Assembly (NCBI RefSeq): GCF_026898135.2
Contig: NZ_CP114035.2
Span: 3,389,501-3,453,500, forward strand
Source of the DNA: Pseudomonas fortuita
Lineage (GTDB): Bacteria > Pseudomonadota > Gammaproteobacteria > Pseudomonadales > Pseudomonadaceae
Direction of reading: 5' to 3'
DNA: 64,000 nucleotides
The notes under the pieces were generated by a model. That model was not told the origin of the DNA, did no database searches, and saw only the letters and a program-made list of their open reading frames with translations. A program made the position numbers and the translations under genes. The stretch's first letter is position 1. The number at the start of each line of letters is the position of its first letter. This document shows positions 33,902 to 42,850 of this stretch, piece by piece.

Positions 33902-34924
33902 TCAGGGCTTTTTTGCCCAGTTCGGCACCTCGCGACGTGCGCCGCTGGCCACAGGTTGCGCCGGCAATGCCCCCCAGTCGCCCTGCCCGCCCTGTTCACC
34001 CGCGTTGCCAGCGCTTTGCTGGCCTGGCTGCTGGTCAGGCGGCTGCGGCGCCGACGGCGGGTTGGCCTGGGGCGTAACGCGGCGGCGATGGCGCAAGGCG
34101 AACTCGGCCACCGCTTCGACATCCACTTCTTCGATGGCCGCACAGCCGCGCCAGGCGCAGTGGGCGCGTGCCGCACGCAACCACACCAGGTCGGCGCGCA
34201 ACCCGTCGACGCCGGCGGCGTAGCAACGCTCGGTAATCCAGGCCAGCGCCTGGTCATCCAGGGCAATACCGGCCAGGGCATGGCGCGCCGCCTGGCAGCG
34301 CTCGCGTAACTGCGCCTGGGCCGCGGCCCATTGCGTGCAGAAAGCCTGCGGGTCACTGTCGAAGGCCAGGCGCCGGCGAATGATTCGCTGACGGGCCTCC
34401 GGCGCAGGCAGGCCCTCCAGTACCACGTTCAGGCCAAAACGGTCGAGCAACTGCGGGCGTAGCTCGCCCTCTTCCGGGTTCATGGTACCGATCAGCACGA
34501 AGCGGGCGCTGTGCCGGTGCGAGATACCGTCACGCTCGATGCGGTTGGTGCCACTGGCAGCCACATCGAGCAACAGGTCGACCAGTGTGTCGGGCAGCAG
34601 GTTGACCTCATCGACATACAGCACGCCGCCGTCGGCCTGAGCCAGCACGCCCGGGGAAAACTGCGCCCGGCCCTGCCCCAGCGCGGCATCCAGGTCGAGG
34701 GTCCCGACCAGACGTTCTTCACTGGCGCCCAGTGGCAGGGTGACAAACGGGCCCTCGCCGAGCAGGTCGGCCAGGCCACGGGCCAGCGTGCTCTTGGCCA
34801 TGCCACGCGGCCCTTCGATCAGCACGCCGCCGATTTTCGGGTCGATGGCGGTCAGGCACAGCGCCAGCTTCAGGTCGTCGGCACCGACCACGGCGGCCAG
34901 CGGAAATTGCACGGGTTCACTCAT
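33902..34924 (-). CDS. chlI: AAA+ ATPase of cobalt/magnesium chelatase (ChlI-type)
   Basis: A 340-residue AAA+ protein with Walker A EGPRGMAKST, Walker B GGVLYVDEVNLL and sensor GTMNPEEGELRPQLLDRFG. The C-terminal tail is rich in Pro/Gln/Gly. It probably powers CobN together with the VWA protein, replacing CobS/CobT. The start is the ATG at 34924 (MSEPVQFPLAAVVG), immediately after the cobN stop; the longer open frame to 35101 lies inside cobN. The role in cobalamin synthesis follows from the operon and its riboswitch. Confidence 0.9.
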   Translation of the reverse strand: MSEPVQFPLAAVVGADDLKLALCLTAIDPKIGGVLIEGPRGMAKSTLARGLADLLGEGPFVTLPLGASEERLVGTLDLDAALGQGRAQFSPGVLAQADGGVLYVDEVNLLPDTLVDLLLDVAASGTNRIERDGISHRHSARFVLIGTMNPEEGELRPQLLDRFGLNVVLEGLPAPEARQRIIRRRLAFDSDPQAFCTQWAAAQAQLRERCQAARHALAGIALDDQALAWITERCYAAGVDGLRADLVWLRAARAHCAWRGCAAIEEVDVEAVAEFALRHRRRVTPQANPPSAPQPPDQQPGQQSAGNAGEQGGQGDWGALPAQPVASGARREVPNWAKKP

Positions 34925-34925
34925 T

Positions 34926-37900
34926 TCAAGCCTGTTCCTCGCCGTCGAGCAGTTGTTCCTCAAGGGCCTCGCGGTACTCGCCCGGCGCCTGCCACAGCCC
35001 GCGCTGCTGGGCCTCCAGCAGACGCTCGGTAAGGTCGCGCAGGGCCTCGGGGTTGTGCTCGCGCATAAAATCACGGGTCGCCGGGTCGAGCACGTACGCA
35101 TCGGCCAGCCCCTGGTAATGATGGTCGTCGATCAGGTGCGTGGTGGCATCGAAGGCGAACAGGTTGTCGACCGTCGCCGCCATCTCGAAGGCCCCCTTGT
35201 AGCCGTGGCGCTTGACCCCGTCGATCCACTTGGGGTTGAGCGCGCGGGCGCGTATTACCCGGTTCAGCTCTTCCTTCAGGGTACGGATGCGGGGACGGTC
35301 TGCCTGGCTGTGGTCGCCGTGGTAGCTGGCCACCGGCGCCCCGGACAAGGTTTCCGACGCTGCCAGCATGCCGCCCTGGAACTGGTAGTAGTCGTTTGAG
35401 TCGAGCAGGTCGTGCTCGTGGTTGTCCTGGTTCTGCAGCACCGCCTGCACCTTGGCCAGGCGCTGGGCGAACTGGGCGCGGGCCGGGGTGCCGTCGTCGG
35501 TGCCGCCGTAGGCGTAGCCGCCGTGGTTCAGGTAGACCTCGGCCAGGTCGTCGCGGCTGTGCCACAGGCGCCCGTCGATGGCGTTCTGCACCCCGGCGCC
35601 ATACGCACCAGGTTTGGCGCCGAACACCCGCCAGCCCGCCTGCCGCGCGGCCTGCTCGGCGTCCAGCCCTTGCGCCAGCAGCGCGGCACGCTCGCTGCGT
35701 ACCCGGGCGGCCAAGGGGTTGAGGTCGTCAGGCTCGTCCAGCGCGGCCACCGCCTGCACGGCGGCATCGAACAGACGGATAAGGTTGCCGAAGGCGTCGC
35801 GGAAAAAGCCGGAAACGCGCAAGGTCACATCCACCCGCGGGCGGTCGAGCAGGCTCAGCGGCAGTATTTCAAAATCGTCAACGCGCTGGCTGCCGGTGGC
35901 CCATACCGGCCGCACGCCCATCAGCGCCATGGCCTGGGCGATGTCGTCGCCGCCAGTACGCATGGTGGCCGTACCCCACACCGAGAGGCCAAGCTGGCGC
36001 AGGTGATCGCCGTGGTCCTGCAGGTGGCGTTCAAGGATCAGGCTGGCCGAGGCGAAACCCAGGCGCCAGGCCGTGGTGGTGGGCAGGTTGCGCACGTCCA
36101 CGGTATAGAAGTTGCGGCCGGTGGGCAGCACGTCGAGGCGGCCACGGCTGGGCGCACCGCTGGGGCCGGCAGGCACGAATCGCCCGGCCAGCGCCGCCAG
36201 CAGGCCGTTCATTTCAGCGGCGCCGCAGGCATCCAGGCTGGGCGCCACCGCTTCGCGCAAGGCCTGCACCACGTCATGCACCGGCTGCCATTCGCTCGGT
36301 TCAGGCAGCTGCAGGGTGCCGCCCAGCGCTTGCTCGATCACCTGCTGCGCCAAAAGCTCAAGGCGCTCGCGGGTATCGCCACAGGTGCGCCAGGGTTCAC
36401 TGCTCATGGCCAGAAGCTGCTCAGGGCGTGCGCCCTGCCAGGGCAAGCCAAGCTCACAATCGAGCGGGTCAAAGCCTGGCACCAATGCCTTGGCCAAGGC
36501 GCGCAGCAGGCTGGCATTACCACCACGACCGTCGCCCCGCTCAACCCGCAGCAGGGCCAGCAGCGTATCCAGGCGCAGCCGCCCCTCTGGTGACTGGCCA
36601 AACACATGCAGGCCATCGCGAATCTGCGATTCCTTCAGGTCGCACAGGTAAGTGTCCAGGCGCGGCAGCCAGACGGCGGCATCATCCAGCTGCCCTTCCA
36701 ACTGCAGCTCGCGGTCGATGTGGTTGACCTTGACCAGCTCGAGGATGTCGCGCTGCAACTCGCGGGCACGCCGCGGATCGAGTAGCTGCGCTTCGTAGAA
36801 CTCGTCGGCCAGCTGCTCCAGGTGGCGCAACGGGCCGTAGGTTTCGGCACGGGTCAGCGGCGGCATCAAGTGGTCGATGATCACCGCCTGGGTACGGCGC
36901 TTGGCCTGGGCGCCCTCGCCCGGGTCGTTGACAATGAACGGGTAGATGTTCGGCAGCGGGCCAAGCAGCGCGTCCGGCCAGCACTGCGCCGACAAGCCGA
37001 CGCCCTTGCCGGGCAGCCATTCGAGGTTGCCGTGCTTGCCGACATGGATCACCGCGTCGGCGGCGAACGCGTGGCGCAGCCAGAAGTGGAACGCCAGGTA
37101 GCCGTGCGGCGGCACCAGGTCGGGGTCGTGATACACCGCGCTGGGGTCTACCTGGTAGCCCCGGGCGGGCTGGATGCCGACGAAGGTCAGCCCAAAGCGC
37201 AAGCCGGCCACCATCAGCCGGCCGCTGCGGTACATCGGGTCCTGCTCGGGCGGCCCCCAGCGCTCCAGCACTGCCTGGCGATTGGCCTCGGGCAAGCGCT
37301 CGAAGGCGGCCTGGTAGTCGGCCAGGCTCAGGCTCTGGGCGCAAGGGCGCTGGTCCAGGTGGTCAAGGTCGTTGGTCACGCCGCCGAGCAGCTGGTGGAT
37401 CAGTTGCGTGCCGCTGCCCGGCAAATCGGCCAGCGGATAGCCTTCGGCCTGCAGCGCTTTGAGAATGTTGAGTGCAGCAGCGGGCGTATCCAGGCCGACG
37501 CCGTTACCGATGCGGCCATCCCGGGTCGGGTAGTTGGCCATCACCAGGGCCACGCGCTTCCCGGCATTGGGCAGGCGCGCCAGCTCGACCCAGCGCCGGG
37601 CCAGCTCGGCGACAAAGTCCATACGCTCGGGGTGGGCGCGGTAGCACACCACGTCGGACTGGCTGCGCTCGCTGCGCCAGGCCATGTCCTTGAAACTGAC
37701 CGGGCGGGTGATGATGCGCCCGTCCAGTTCGGGCAAGGCGATGTGCATGGCCAGGTCGCGCGCACCCAGCCCCTGTTCGCTGGCTTCCCAGCCGGGCTGG
37801 TTGTCCTGCGCGCAGATGGCCTGCAGCACCGGAATGTCACGGCGGAACGGGCGCAGGTTGGGCCGTTCGGGGCTGGACAGGGCAAAACCGGTGGTATTGA

Positions 37901-38687
37901 CCAGCACTTCGGCACCGACTTCGTCCAGCCAGGCTTCGACCTGCTCCAGGCAGGCGCTTTCCTTTAGGCTGGCCACGGCAATCGGCAACGGGTTCAAGCC
38001 AGCAGCTTGCAGGCGCTGGCAGAACACGTCGATGAACGCGGTGTTGGCCGCCTGCAAGTGGGAGCGGTAGAACAGTAGCGGCGCCACCGGGCAATCCGGG
38101 TGCCAGTGCGGGTACCAGTCTTCCAGTGCCACACTGCCCTTGGCCGGGTGATACACAGCGGTGCGCGGCAAGGGCTGCGGCTCGTCCCAGGCATAATCGC
38201 GGCCCAGCCACTGGTTGGCCAGGCAGTTGTAAAGGTTGATGGCATTGGCCTTGCCACCCTGGCGCAAGTAGTGCCAGAGGCGCTCGGCCTGGTCGCCCGT
38301 GACGGTGCCCAAGCGGGTCAGCTCCGGGTCAGGGCGATCATCGCCTGGTACCAGAATCAGTTGCACGCCCCGGGCAGCCAGCTCGACCAGTTGCTCGACG
38401 CCATAGCGCCAGTAACCGACGCCGCCGTGCAGCGACACCAGGATGACCTTGGCGTGGCGCAGCACCTGGTCGACATACAGGTCGACCGAAGCGTGGTTCT
38501 GCACCTGCATCGGGTTGGCCAGGCGCAGGCTGGGGAAATCCTCAGGCAGTTGCTCGGCCGTATCGGCGAGCAACGCCAGGTGCGAATCGCCGCTGCAGAG
38601 AATCACCAGTTCGGCGGGTGTCTGGCCAAGGTCGGCAATACTGTCGTCCGGCACGAAGCCGCCGGGCTGGGTCCGCAGCAGGTGCAC
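34926..38687 (-). CDS. cobN: Cobaltochelatase subunit CobN
   Basis: A 1253-residue protein that inserts Co(II) into hydrogenobyrinic acid a,c-diamide in aerobic cobalamin synthesis. CobN-type motifs include VSLHGGVGYWRYG, VMANYPTRDGRIGNGVGLDTP, HVGKHGNLEWLPGKGVGLS, WGTATMRTGGDDIAQAMALMG and NHGGYAYGG. The start is GTG at 38687 (VHLLRTQPGGF), which lies three bases after the cobW stop. Length fits the family. It is second in the riboswitch-controlled operon. Confidence 0.95.
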   Translation of the reverse strand: MHLLRTQPGGFVPDDSIADLGQTPAELVILCSGDSHLALLADTAEQLPEDFPSLRLANPMQVQNHASVDLYVDQVLRHAKVILVSLHGGVGYWRYGVEQLVELAARGVQLILVPGDDRPDPELTRLGTVTGDQAERLWHYLRQGGKANAINLYNCLANQWLGRDYAWDEPQPLPRTAVYHPAKGSVALEDWYPHWHPDCPVAPLLFYRSHLQAANTAFIDVFCQRLQAAGLNPLPIAVASLKESACLEQVEAWLDEVGAEVLVNTTGFALSSPERPNLRPFRRDIPVLQAICAQDNQPGWEASEQGLGARDLAMHIALPELDGRIITRPVSFKDMAWRSERSQSDVVCYRAHPERMDFVAELARRWVELARLPNAGKRVALVMANYPTRDGRIGNGVGLDTPAAALNILKALQAEGYPLADLPGSGTQLIHQLLGGVTNDLDHLDQRPCAQSLSLADYQAAFERLPEANRQAVLERWGPPEQDPMYRSGRLMVAGLRFGLTFVGIQPARGYQVDPSAVYHDPDLVPPHGYLAFHFWLRHAFAADAVIHVGKHGNLEWLPGKGVGLSAQCWPDALLGPLPNIYPFIVNDPGEGAQAKRRTQAVIIDHLMPPLTRAETYGPLRHLEQLADEFYEAQLLDPRRARELQRDILELVKVNHIDRELQLEGQLDDAAVWLPRLDTYLCDLKESQIRDGLHVFGQSPEGRLRLDTLLALLRVERGDGRGGNASLLRALAKALVPGFDPLDCELGLPWQGARPEQLLAMSSEPWRTCGDTRERLELLAQQVIEQALGGTLQLPEPSEWQPVHDVVQALREAVAPSLDACGAAEMNGLLAALAGRFVPAGPSGAPSRGRLDVLPTGRNFYTVDVRNLPTTTAWRLGFASASLILERHLQDHGDHLRQLGLSVWGTATMRTGGDDIAQAMALMGVRPVWATGSQRVDDFEILPLSLLDRPRVDVTLRVSGFFRDAFGNLIRLFDAAVQAVAALDEPDDLNPLAARVRSERAALLAQGLDAEQAARQAGWRVFGAKPGAYGAGVQNAIDGRLWHSRDDLAEVYLNHGGYAYGGTDDGTPARAQFAQRLAKVQAVLQNQDNHEHDLLDSNDYYQFQGGMLAASETLSGAPVASYHGDHSQADRPRIRTLKEELNRVIRARALNPKWIDGVKRHGYKGAFEMAATVDNLFAFDATTHLIDDHHYQGLADAYVLDPATRDFMREHNPEALRDLTERLLEAQQRGLWQAPGEYREALEEQLLDGEEQA

Positions 38688-38690
38688 GGG

Positions 38691-39758
38691 TCAGGCGCCC
38701 AAGGCCTGGCGCAGGCGCGCTTCCAGCTGGGCAGCGTCGAGTTCCTGGCCGATCAACACCAGGCGGGTGATGCGCGGCTCGTCGGCACGCCAGGCGCGGT
38801 CGAAGTGTTTGTCGAAACGGGTCCCCACGCCTTGCACCAGCAGGCGCATCGGTTTGCCCGGGATGGCAGCGAAGCCTTTGGCGCGCAGGATGCCGAACTC
38901 CACCACCAGCTGGGTCAAGGCGTCGAGCAACAGGCTTTCGTCAGCCTCCGGCAGGTCGATGGAAATGGAGTCGAAGGCGTCGTGGTCGTGGTCGTCATGA
39001 TCGTCGCCATCGTGGTGCGAATCGTGGTGGGTACGGCGGCCATCGATGTGCGCCTCGGACTCGGCGCCCACACCCAGCAGCACCTCCAGCGGCAGCTTGC
39101 CACTGCTGGCCTCTACCACCTTGACTGCCGGCGGCAGTTCTTCGGCCACTTCGGCGCGCACCTTGGCCAGGCCTTCGGCGTCGATCAAGTCGGCCTTGTT
39201 CAATACCACCAGGTCGGCGCTAGCCAGCTGATCGGCGAACAGTTCGTGCAGCGGCGATTCGTGGTCCAGGTTAGGGTCGAGCTTGCGCTGGGCATCGACC
39301 TGGTCCGGGTAGGCGGCGAAGGTGCCGGCAGCCACGGCCGGGCTATCGACCACGGTGATGACCGCGTCGACGGTGCAGGCGTTGCGGATTTCCGGCCACT
39401 GGAAGGCTTGCACCAGCGGTTTGGGCAGGGCCAGGCCACTGGTTTCGATCAGGATGTGGTCCAGGTCGCCACGGCGTGCCACCAGCTCGCGCATGACCGG
39501 GAAGAACTCCTCCTGTACGGTGCAGCACAGGCAGCCGTTGGCCAGTTCATAGACGCGGCCGCTGGCTTCTTCTTCGGTGCAGCCGATGCTGCACTGCTTG
39601 AGGATTTCGCCGTCGATACCCAGTTCGCCGAATTCGTTGACGATGACCGCAATGCGACGGCCCTGGGCGTTGTCGAGCATGTGGCGCAGCAAGGTGGTCT
39701 TGCCCGAGCCGAGGAAGCCGGTGACGATGGTAACGGGGAGCTTGGCCAGTGTTTTCAT
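38691..39758 (-). CDS. cobW: CobW-type GTPase/metallochaperone
   Basis: A 355-residue COG0523 GTPase. The P-loop is GFLGSGKTTLL (about residues 13-23), the metal-binding motif is GCLCC, the base-recognition motif is NKAD, and a His/Asp-rich loop THHDSHHDGDDHDDHDHD suited to metal handling precedes the C-terminal domain. It probably supplies cobalt for CobN. The start is the ATG at 39758; the longer frame would begin inside the riboswitch region. It is first in the operon after the cobalamin riboswitch. Confidence 0.93.
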   Translation of the reverse strand: MKTLAKLPVTIVTGFLGSGKTTLLRHMLDNAQGRRIAVIVNEFGELGIDGEILKQCSIGCTEEEASGRVYELANGCLCCTVQEEFFPVMRELVARRGDLDHILIETSGLALPKPLVQAFQWPEIRNACTVDAVITVVDSPAVAAGTFAAYPDQVDAQRKLDPNLDHESPLHELFADQLASADLVVLNKADLIDAEGLAKVRAEVAEELPPAVKVVEASSGKLPLEVLLGVGAESEAHIDGRRTHHDSHHDGDDHDDHDHDAFDSISIDLPEADESLLLDALTQLVVEFGILRAKGFAAIPGKPMRLLVQGVGTRFDKHFDRAWRADEPRITRLVLIGQELDAAQLEARLRQALGA

Positions 39759-39869
39759 GTCGCATTGCCCTTGGCAGAATGGCGCGGGCATGCAGGACGA
39801 CAGCCGCGGACCAGGCCGGCCGGGCTTGTTCGCCACCGGATCACCCCGCCCGGTTGAAAGTCGAAAACG

Positions 39870-40066
39870 TTGCGAGGCAGGTCTCCTGGCTTGCACCGTT
39901 CCAGCTCCCCGTTCAGTTGAACGGCGGGCTGGCGGGATGACGCCTTCCCGCGCATTGGCGCAGTGGCTGTGTCGATCCGTTGTCAGTGCTTACAGTTGCG
40001 GGGGCAGCCGCGGCTTGTACCGCGTTCCCGTCTTAGCTTCGGCCTGGCCGAAGAACCTCGAAGTGG
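39870..40066 (-). ncRNA. Cobalamin riboswitch
   Basis: Read on the minus strand the region contains GCTAAGACGGGAACGCGGT, GCTGCCCCCGCAACTGTAAGC and the exact B12 box AGCCAGGAGACCTGCC (39876-39891), in the order of a cobalamin aptamer. It lies about 110 bases before the cobW start. It should lower expression of cobW-cobN-chlI-VWA when adenosylcobalamin is plentiful. Whether it acts on transcription or translation is not clear. Confidence 0.93.
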
Positions 40067-40176
40067 CAAGGCTACGCAGTGGCTGGCGGGTGGTCAACCA
40101 TTGCTGCGGGGCTTGCCGACAACTCTTGGCGGCACTGCGGTACAGTGGCGACTTTGCCCACTGTCAAGGACGCCCC

Positions 40177-40554
40177 ATGCTCCTCGCCCCCGCCATCCCG
40201 GTACTGCGCATCTTCTCGGTCGACAAGGCCAGGGAGTTCTACATGGATTTTCTCGGTTTCAGCCTGGACTGGGAGCACCGCTTCAGCCCGAACCTGCCGT
40301 TGTACATGCAGATTCACCGCGATGGCCTGATCCTGCACCTTACCGAGCACCATGGCGATGCCTGCCCCGGCTCTACAGTGTTTGCCCGCCTCGACGACCT
40401 GCGGGCGCTGGAGCATGAACTGCAAGGCAAACAGTACGGTTACGCCCGGCCCGAAGCCGAGCGCCTGGACTGGGGCCTGCAGATGCAGGTGTGCGACCCG
40501 TTCGGCAACCGCCTGCGCTTCTGCCAGCAGATCGATGACGAGGCCAACCTGTGA
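40177..40554 (+). CDS. Glyoxalase/bleomycin-resistance superfamily protein
   Basis: A 125-residue vicinal-oxygen-chelate fold protein. N-terminal AIPVLRIFSVDKAREFYMDFLGF, mid-region LYMQIHRDGLILHLTEHHGD and C-terminal MQVCDPFGNRLRF are typical of the superfamily. It may bind or modify a small toxic compound; members vary widely, so the substrate is unknown. AAGGA lies six bases before the ATG. Its TGA overlaps the GTG of the next gene. Confidence 0.85.
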   Translation: MLLAPAIPVLRIFSVDKAREFYMDFLGFSLDWEHRFSPNLPLYMQIHRDGLILHLTEHHGDACPGSTVFARLDDLRALEHELQGKQYGYARPEAERLDWGLQMQVCDPFGNRLRFCQQIDDEANL

Positions 40555-40910
40555 AGGCGCTGGGCAAACGCGAAATGGCCCGCCTGGAGCGGGAGCTGGT
40601 AGCGTGCCTGACGGACGCTTGTGAAACCGCCAAGGCAGAAATCGTCGGGTTCACCTGGCTCACCCATCGCCTGGACCCTGAGAACTTTCCGGCCAGCCTG
40701 CGTATTACTTGGGTGTTTGAACAAGAGGCCGAGAAAGTCGCTGCAGTGGCGGGTGAAGCAAAGGCACGCATGCTGGCGCTGACCCGTCAGGCGTTGGACC
40801 ACGCCGGCATACAACTGGATCACCCGGCCTGGCATGTACGGTTTGACAGCGAAGAGGCCTGCAAACAGAGCCACGGAGGCGACTGGGCCAAGCGCTTGAC
40901 GGGGCGCTGA
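40551..40910 (+). CDS. Hypothetical protein coupled to the glyoxalase-like gene
   Basis: A 119-residue soluble protein, MKALGKREMARLEREL..., with no recognised motif. It starts at GTG 40551, overlapping the previous stop as GTGA, which indicates coupled translation. An ATG eight codons later is an alternative. It contains FTWLTHRLDPENFPASLRITWVFE and ends GGDWAKRLTGR. Function unknown. Confidence 0.75.
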   Translation: MKALGKREMARLERELVACLTDACETAKAEIVGFTWLTHRLDPENFPASLRITWVFEQEAEKVAAVAGEAKARMLALTRQALDHAGIQLDHPAWHVRFDSEEACKQSHGGDWAKRLTGR

Positions 40911-41059
40911 GCCCAGGGCCAGACAAGATCGGGCGCCGCTCGCGCGGCGCATCGCCAGTGCAGGAAACCCATACACGGCGGGCGGTACTTTACCCGCCCC
41001 CAACGGGCCGTTAGGCTACGCACTCCCCCAGTACGAGGTATTCGTCCAATGCGCCATTA

Positions 41060-41140
41060 ATGCCGCCGTCCATTCGACGGCCAGTCTTCAGCCTCCGGTT
41101 TGCTCCGGAGATGTCGCGGCATTTGTGGAGTTGTGCATGA
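41060..41140 (+). CDS. Possible leader peptide ahead of the ABC-F gene
   Basis: A 26-codon ORF, beginning MPPSIRRPVFSLRF, ends with TGA at 41138-41140, overlapping the ABC-F ATG as ATGA. A three-codon ORF (ATG CGC CAT TAA at 41049) overlaps its start as TAATG and has GAGG about ten bases upstream. The ORF spans two hairpins, GCCGTC/GACGGC (41065-41081) and CTCCGG/CCGGAG (41093-41110). It may be an attenuator, as known for some ABC-F genes; this is inference. Confidence 0.3.
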   Translation: MPPSIRRPVFSLRFAPEMSRHLWSCA

Positions 41141-42714
41141 CGAACACGTCGATCCTGACGCTGGACAGCGTCTCTTTGGCCTTGCCTGATGGCCGGCTAC
41201 TGTTTACCGACCTCAACGAAACCTTCGACCAACGGCGTACCGGCCTGGTCGGGCGCAATGGCGTGGGCAAGAGCCTGCTAGGGCAGGTTCTGGCCGGCCA
41301 GCGTGCACCGAGCAGCGGCCAGTGCCGGCGCCTTGGGCCTGTCCATCTGCTGAATCAGCAGGTAATCGAGCGCAGCGCCACGCTTGCCGACCTGGCCCAG
41401 GTGGGGTCGGTGGTTGCGGCGCTGGAGCGCATCGAGCAAGGCAGCATCAACCCCCAGGATTTCGACACCGTCGGCGAGCGCTGGGATATCCGCGAGCAAC
41501 TGCAGATGCACCTGCAACGCAACGGCCTGAGTCACCTTGACTGGCGCCAGCCCGCACGCAGCCTGAGCGGCGGCCAGGCTATGCGCGTGGCGCTGGCAGG
41601 CGCATGGCTCAGCGGTGCCGACTACCTGATACTCGACGAACCGAGCAACCACCTGGACAGCGACGCCCGTGCCCAATTGCTGAGCATGATCGAGGCCTGG
41701 GACCGAGGTTTGCTGGTGATCAGCCACGACCGCAGCCTGCTGGCGCACATGGCGCGCATTGTCGAACTGTCGAGCCTGGGGTTACAGGCCTATGGCGGCA
41801 ACTACGGCTTCTATGCAGCACAAAAAGCCAGCCAGGTGGCGCAGGCCCAGCAGCAACTTGCCCGGCTCAAGCAGCAGCAACAACGCCAAGCCCGTGAACT
41901 GCAGCGCCAGCGCGAAGACCTGGAACGCCATCAGGCCCGGGCCGGGCGTCAAGCCAGGCATGCCAACCAGGCCAAGATCCTGGTCGACCGCCAGCAGGAG
42001 CGCAGCCAGGCCACGGCGGGCAAGCAGCACCGCGACCATAGCGACGCGCGGCAAGCATTGCTGGGCAAAGTGCATGACGCCGCCCGCGAGGTCGAGCAAG
42101 CCACTGCGATTACCTTGCATGCTCCCACGCCCCAGCGTCATGCGGGCCGCGAAGTGTTGGCGTTGCAGGCACTTCGCTTGCCCCATGGCACCCGCAAACC
42201 GCTTGACCTGCGCTTGTGCCTGGGCCAGCGGATGGGCCTGGTCGGCGCCAACGGCAGTGGCAAGTCCACGCTGCTAAGGCTGCTGAACGGGCAATTACCG
42301 GCATCACCACACACTTTGCGCCGCCGTGGCGAAACCGCCCTGCTCGACCAGCACTGCAGTACCTTGGCAGGCCACAGCAGCGTGCTCGAACACCTGCGCA
42401 GGGCCAACCCGGTGCTGGCCCTGGGCGAGTTGCGCAGCCGCCTGGCACAACTGGGCCTGGATGCGGCCCGGGTCGAGTTGCCCAGCAGCCTGCTCAGCGG
42501 CGGCGAGCGGATGAAGGCAGCACTTGCTGCCGTGCTGTACCGCGAGCGGCCACTCGACCTGCTGTTGCTGGACGAGCCCGGCAACCACCTGGACTTGCCG
42601 TCACTGGCAGCCCTGGAGCGCATGCTCGGGCAGTTTCGCGGGGCGCTGATGGTGGCGTCCCATGATGCGGTTTTGCTGGAAAACCTGGCACTGGATGAGT
42701 ACCTGCGGTTGTAG
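41137..42714 (+). CDS. ABC-F family ATPase (ribosome-associated type)
   Basis: A 525-residue protein with two fused ABC ATPase domains and no membrane segment, typical of ABC-F proteins that act on the ribosome. Domain 1 has Walker A GRNGVGKS (residues 39-46), signature LSGGQ and YLILDEPSNHLD; domain 2 has GANGSGKST, LSGGE and LLLLDEPGNHLD. A basic, Gln/Arg-rich linker (KQQQQRQARELQRQREDLER...) lies between them. The start is the ATG at 41137 with GGAG six bases upstream. Whether it protects from antibiotics or serves translation generally cannot be told. Confidence 0.9.
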   Translation: MTNTSILTLDSVSLALPDGRLLFTDLNETFDQRRTGLVGRNGVGKSLLGQVLAGQRAPSSGQCRRLGPVHLLNQQVIERSATLADLAQVGSVVAALERIEQGSINPQDFDTVGERWDIREQLQMHLQRNGLSHLDWRQPARSLSGGQAMRVALAGAWLSGADYLILDEPSNHLDSDARAQLLSMIEAWDRGLLVISHDRSLLAHMARIVELSSLGLQAYGGNYGFYAAQKASQVAQAQQQLARLKQQQQRQARELQRQREDLERHQARAGRQARHANQAKILVDRQQERSQATAGKQHRDHSDARQALLGKVHDAAREVEQATAITLHAPTPQRHAGREVLALQALRLPHGTRKPLDLRLCLGQRMGLVGANGSGKSTLLRLLNGQLPASPHTLRRRGETALLDQHCSTLAGHSSVLEHLRRANPVLALGELRSRLAQLGLDAARVELPSSLLSGGERMKAALAAVLYRERPLDLLLLDEPGNHLDLPSLAALERMLGQFRGALMVASHDAVLLENLALDEYLRL

Positions 42715-42850
42715 AAACCGAAAAAAAAGCATCGCAGGCTATCAATTCGTGACTGGCCGTTCCCGATCCGCGACGGATGTATTATGGTGACGTGGTGCGC
42801 ATATAACAGCAGCCCGAGCGATCGGGCACTTGCAAGACAATGAGGGTGTC

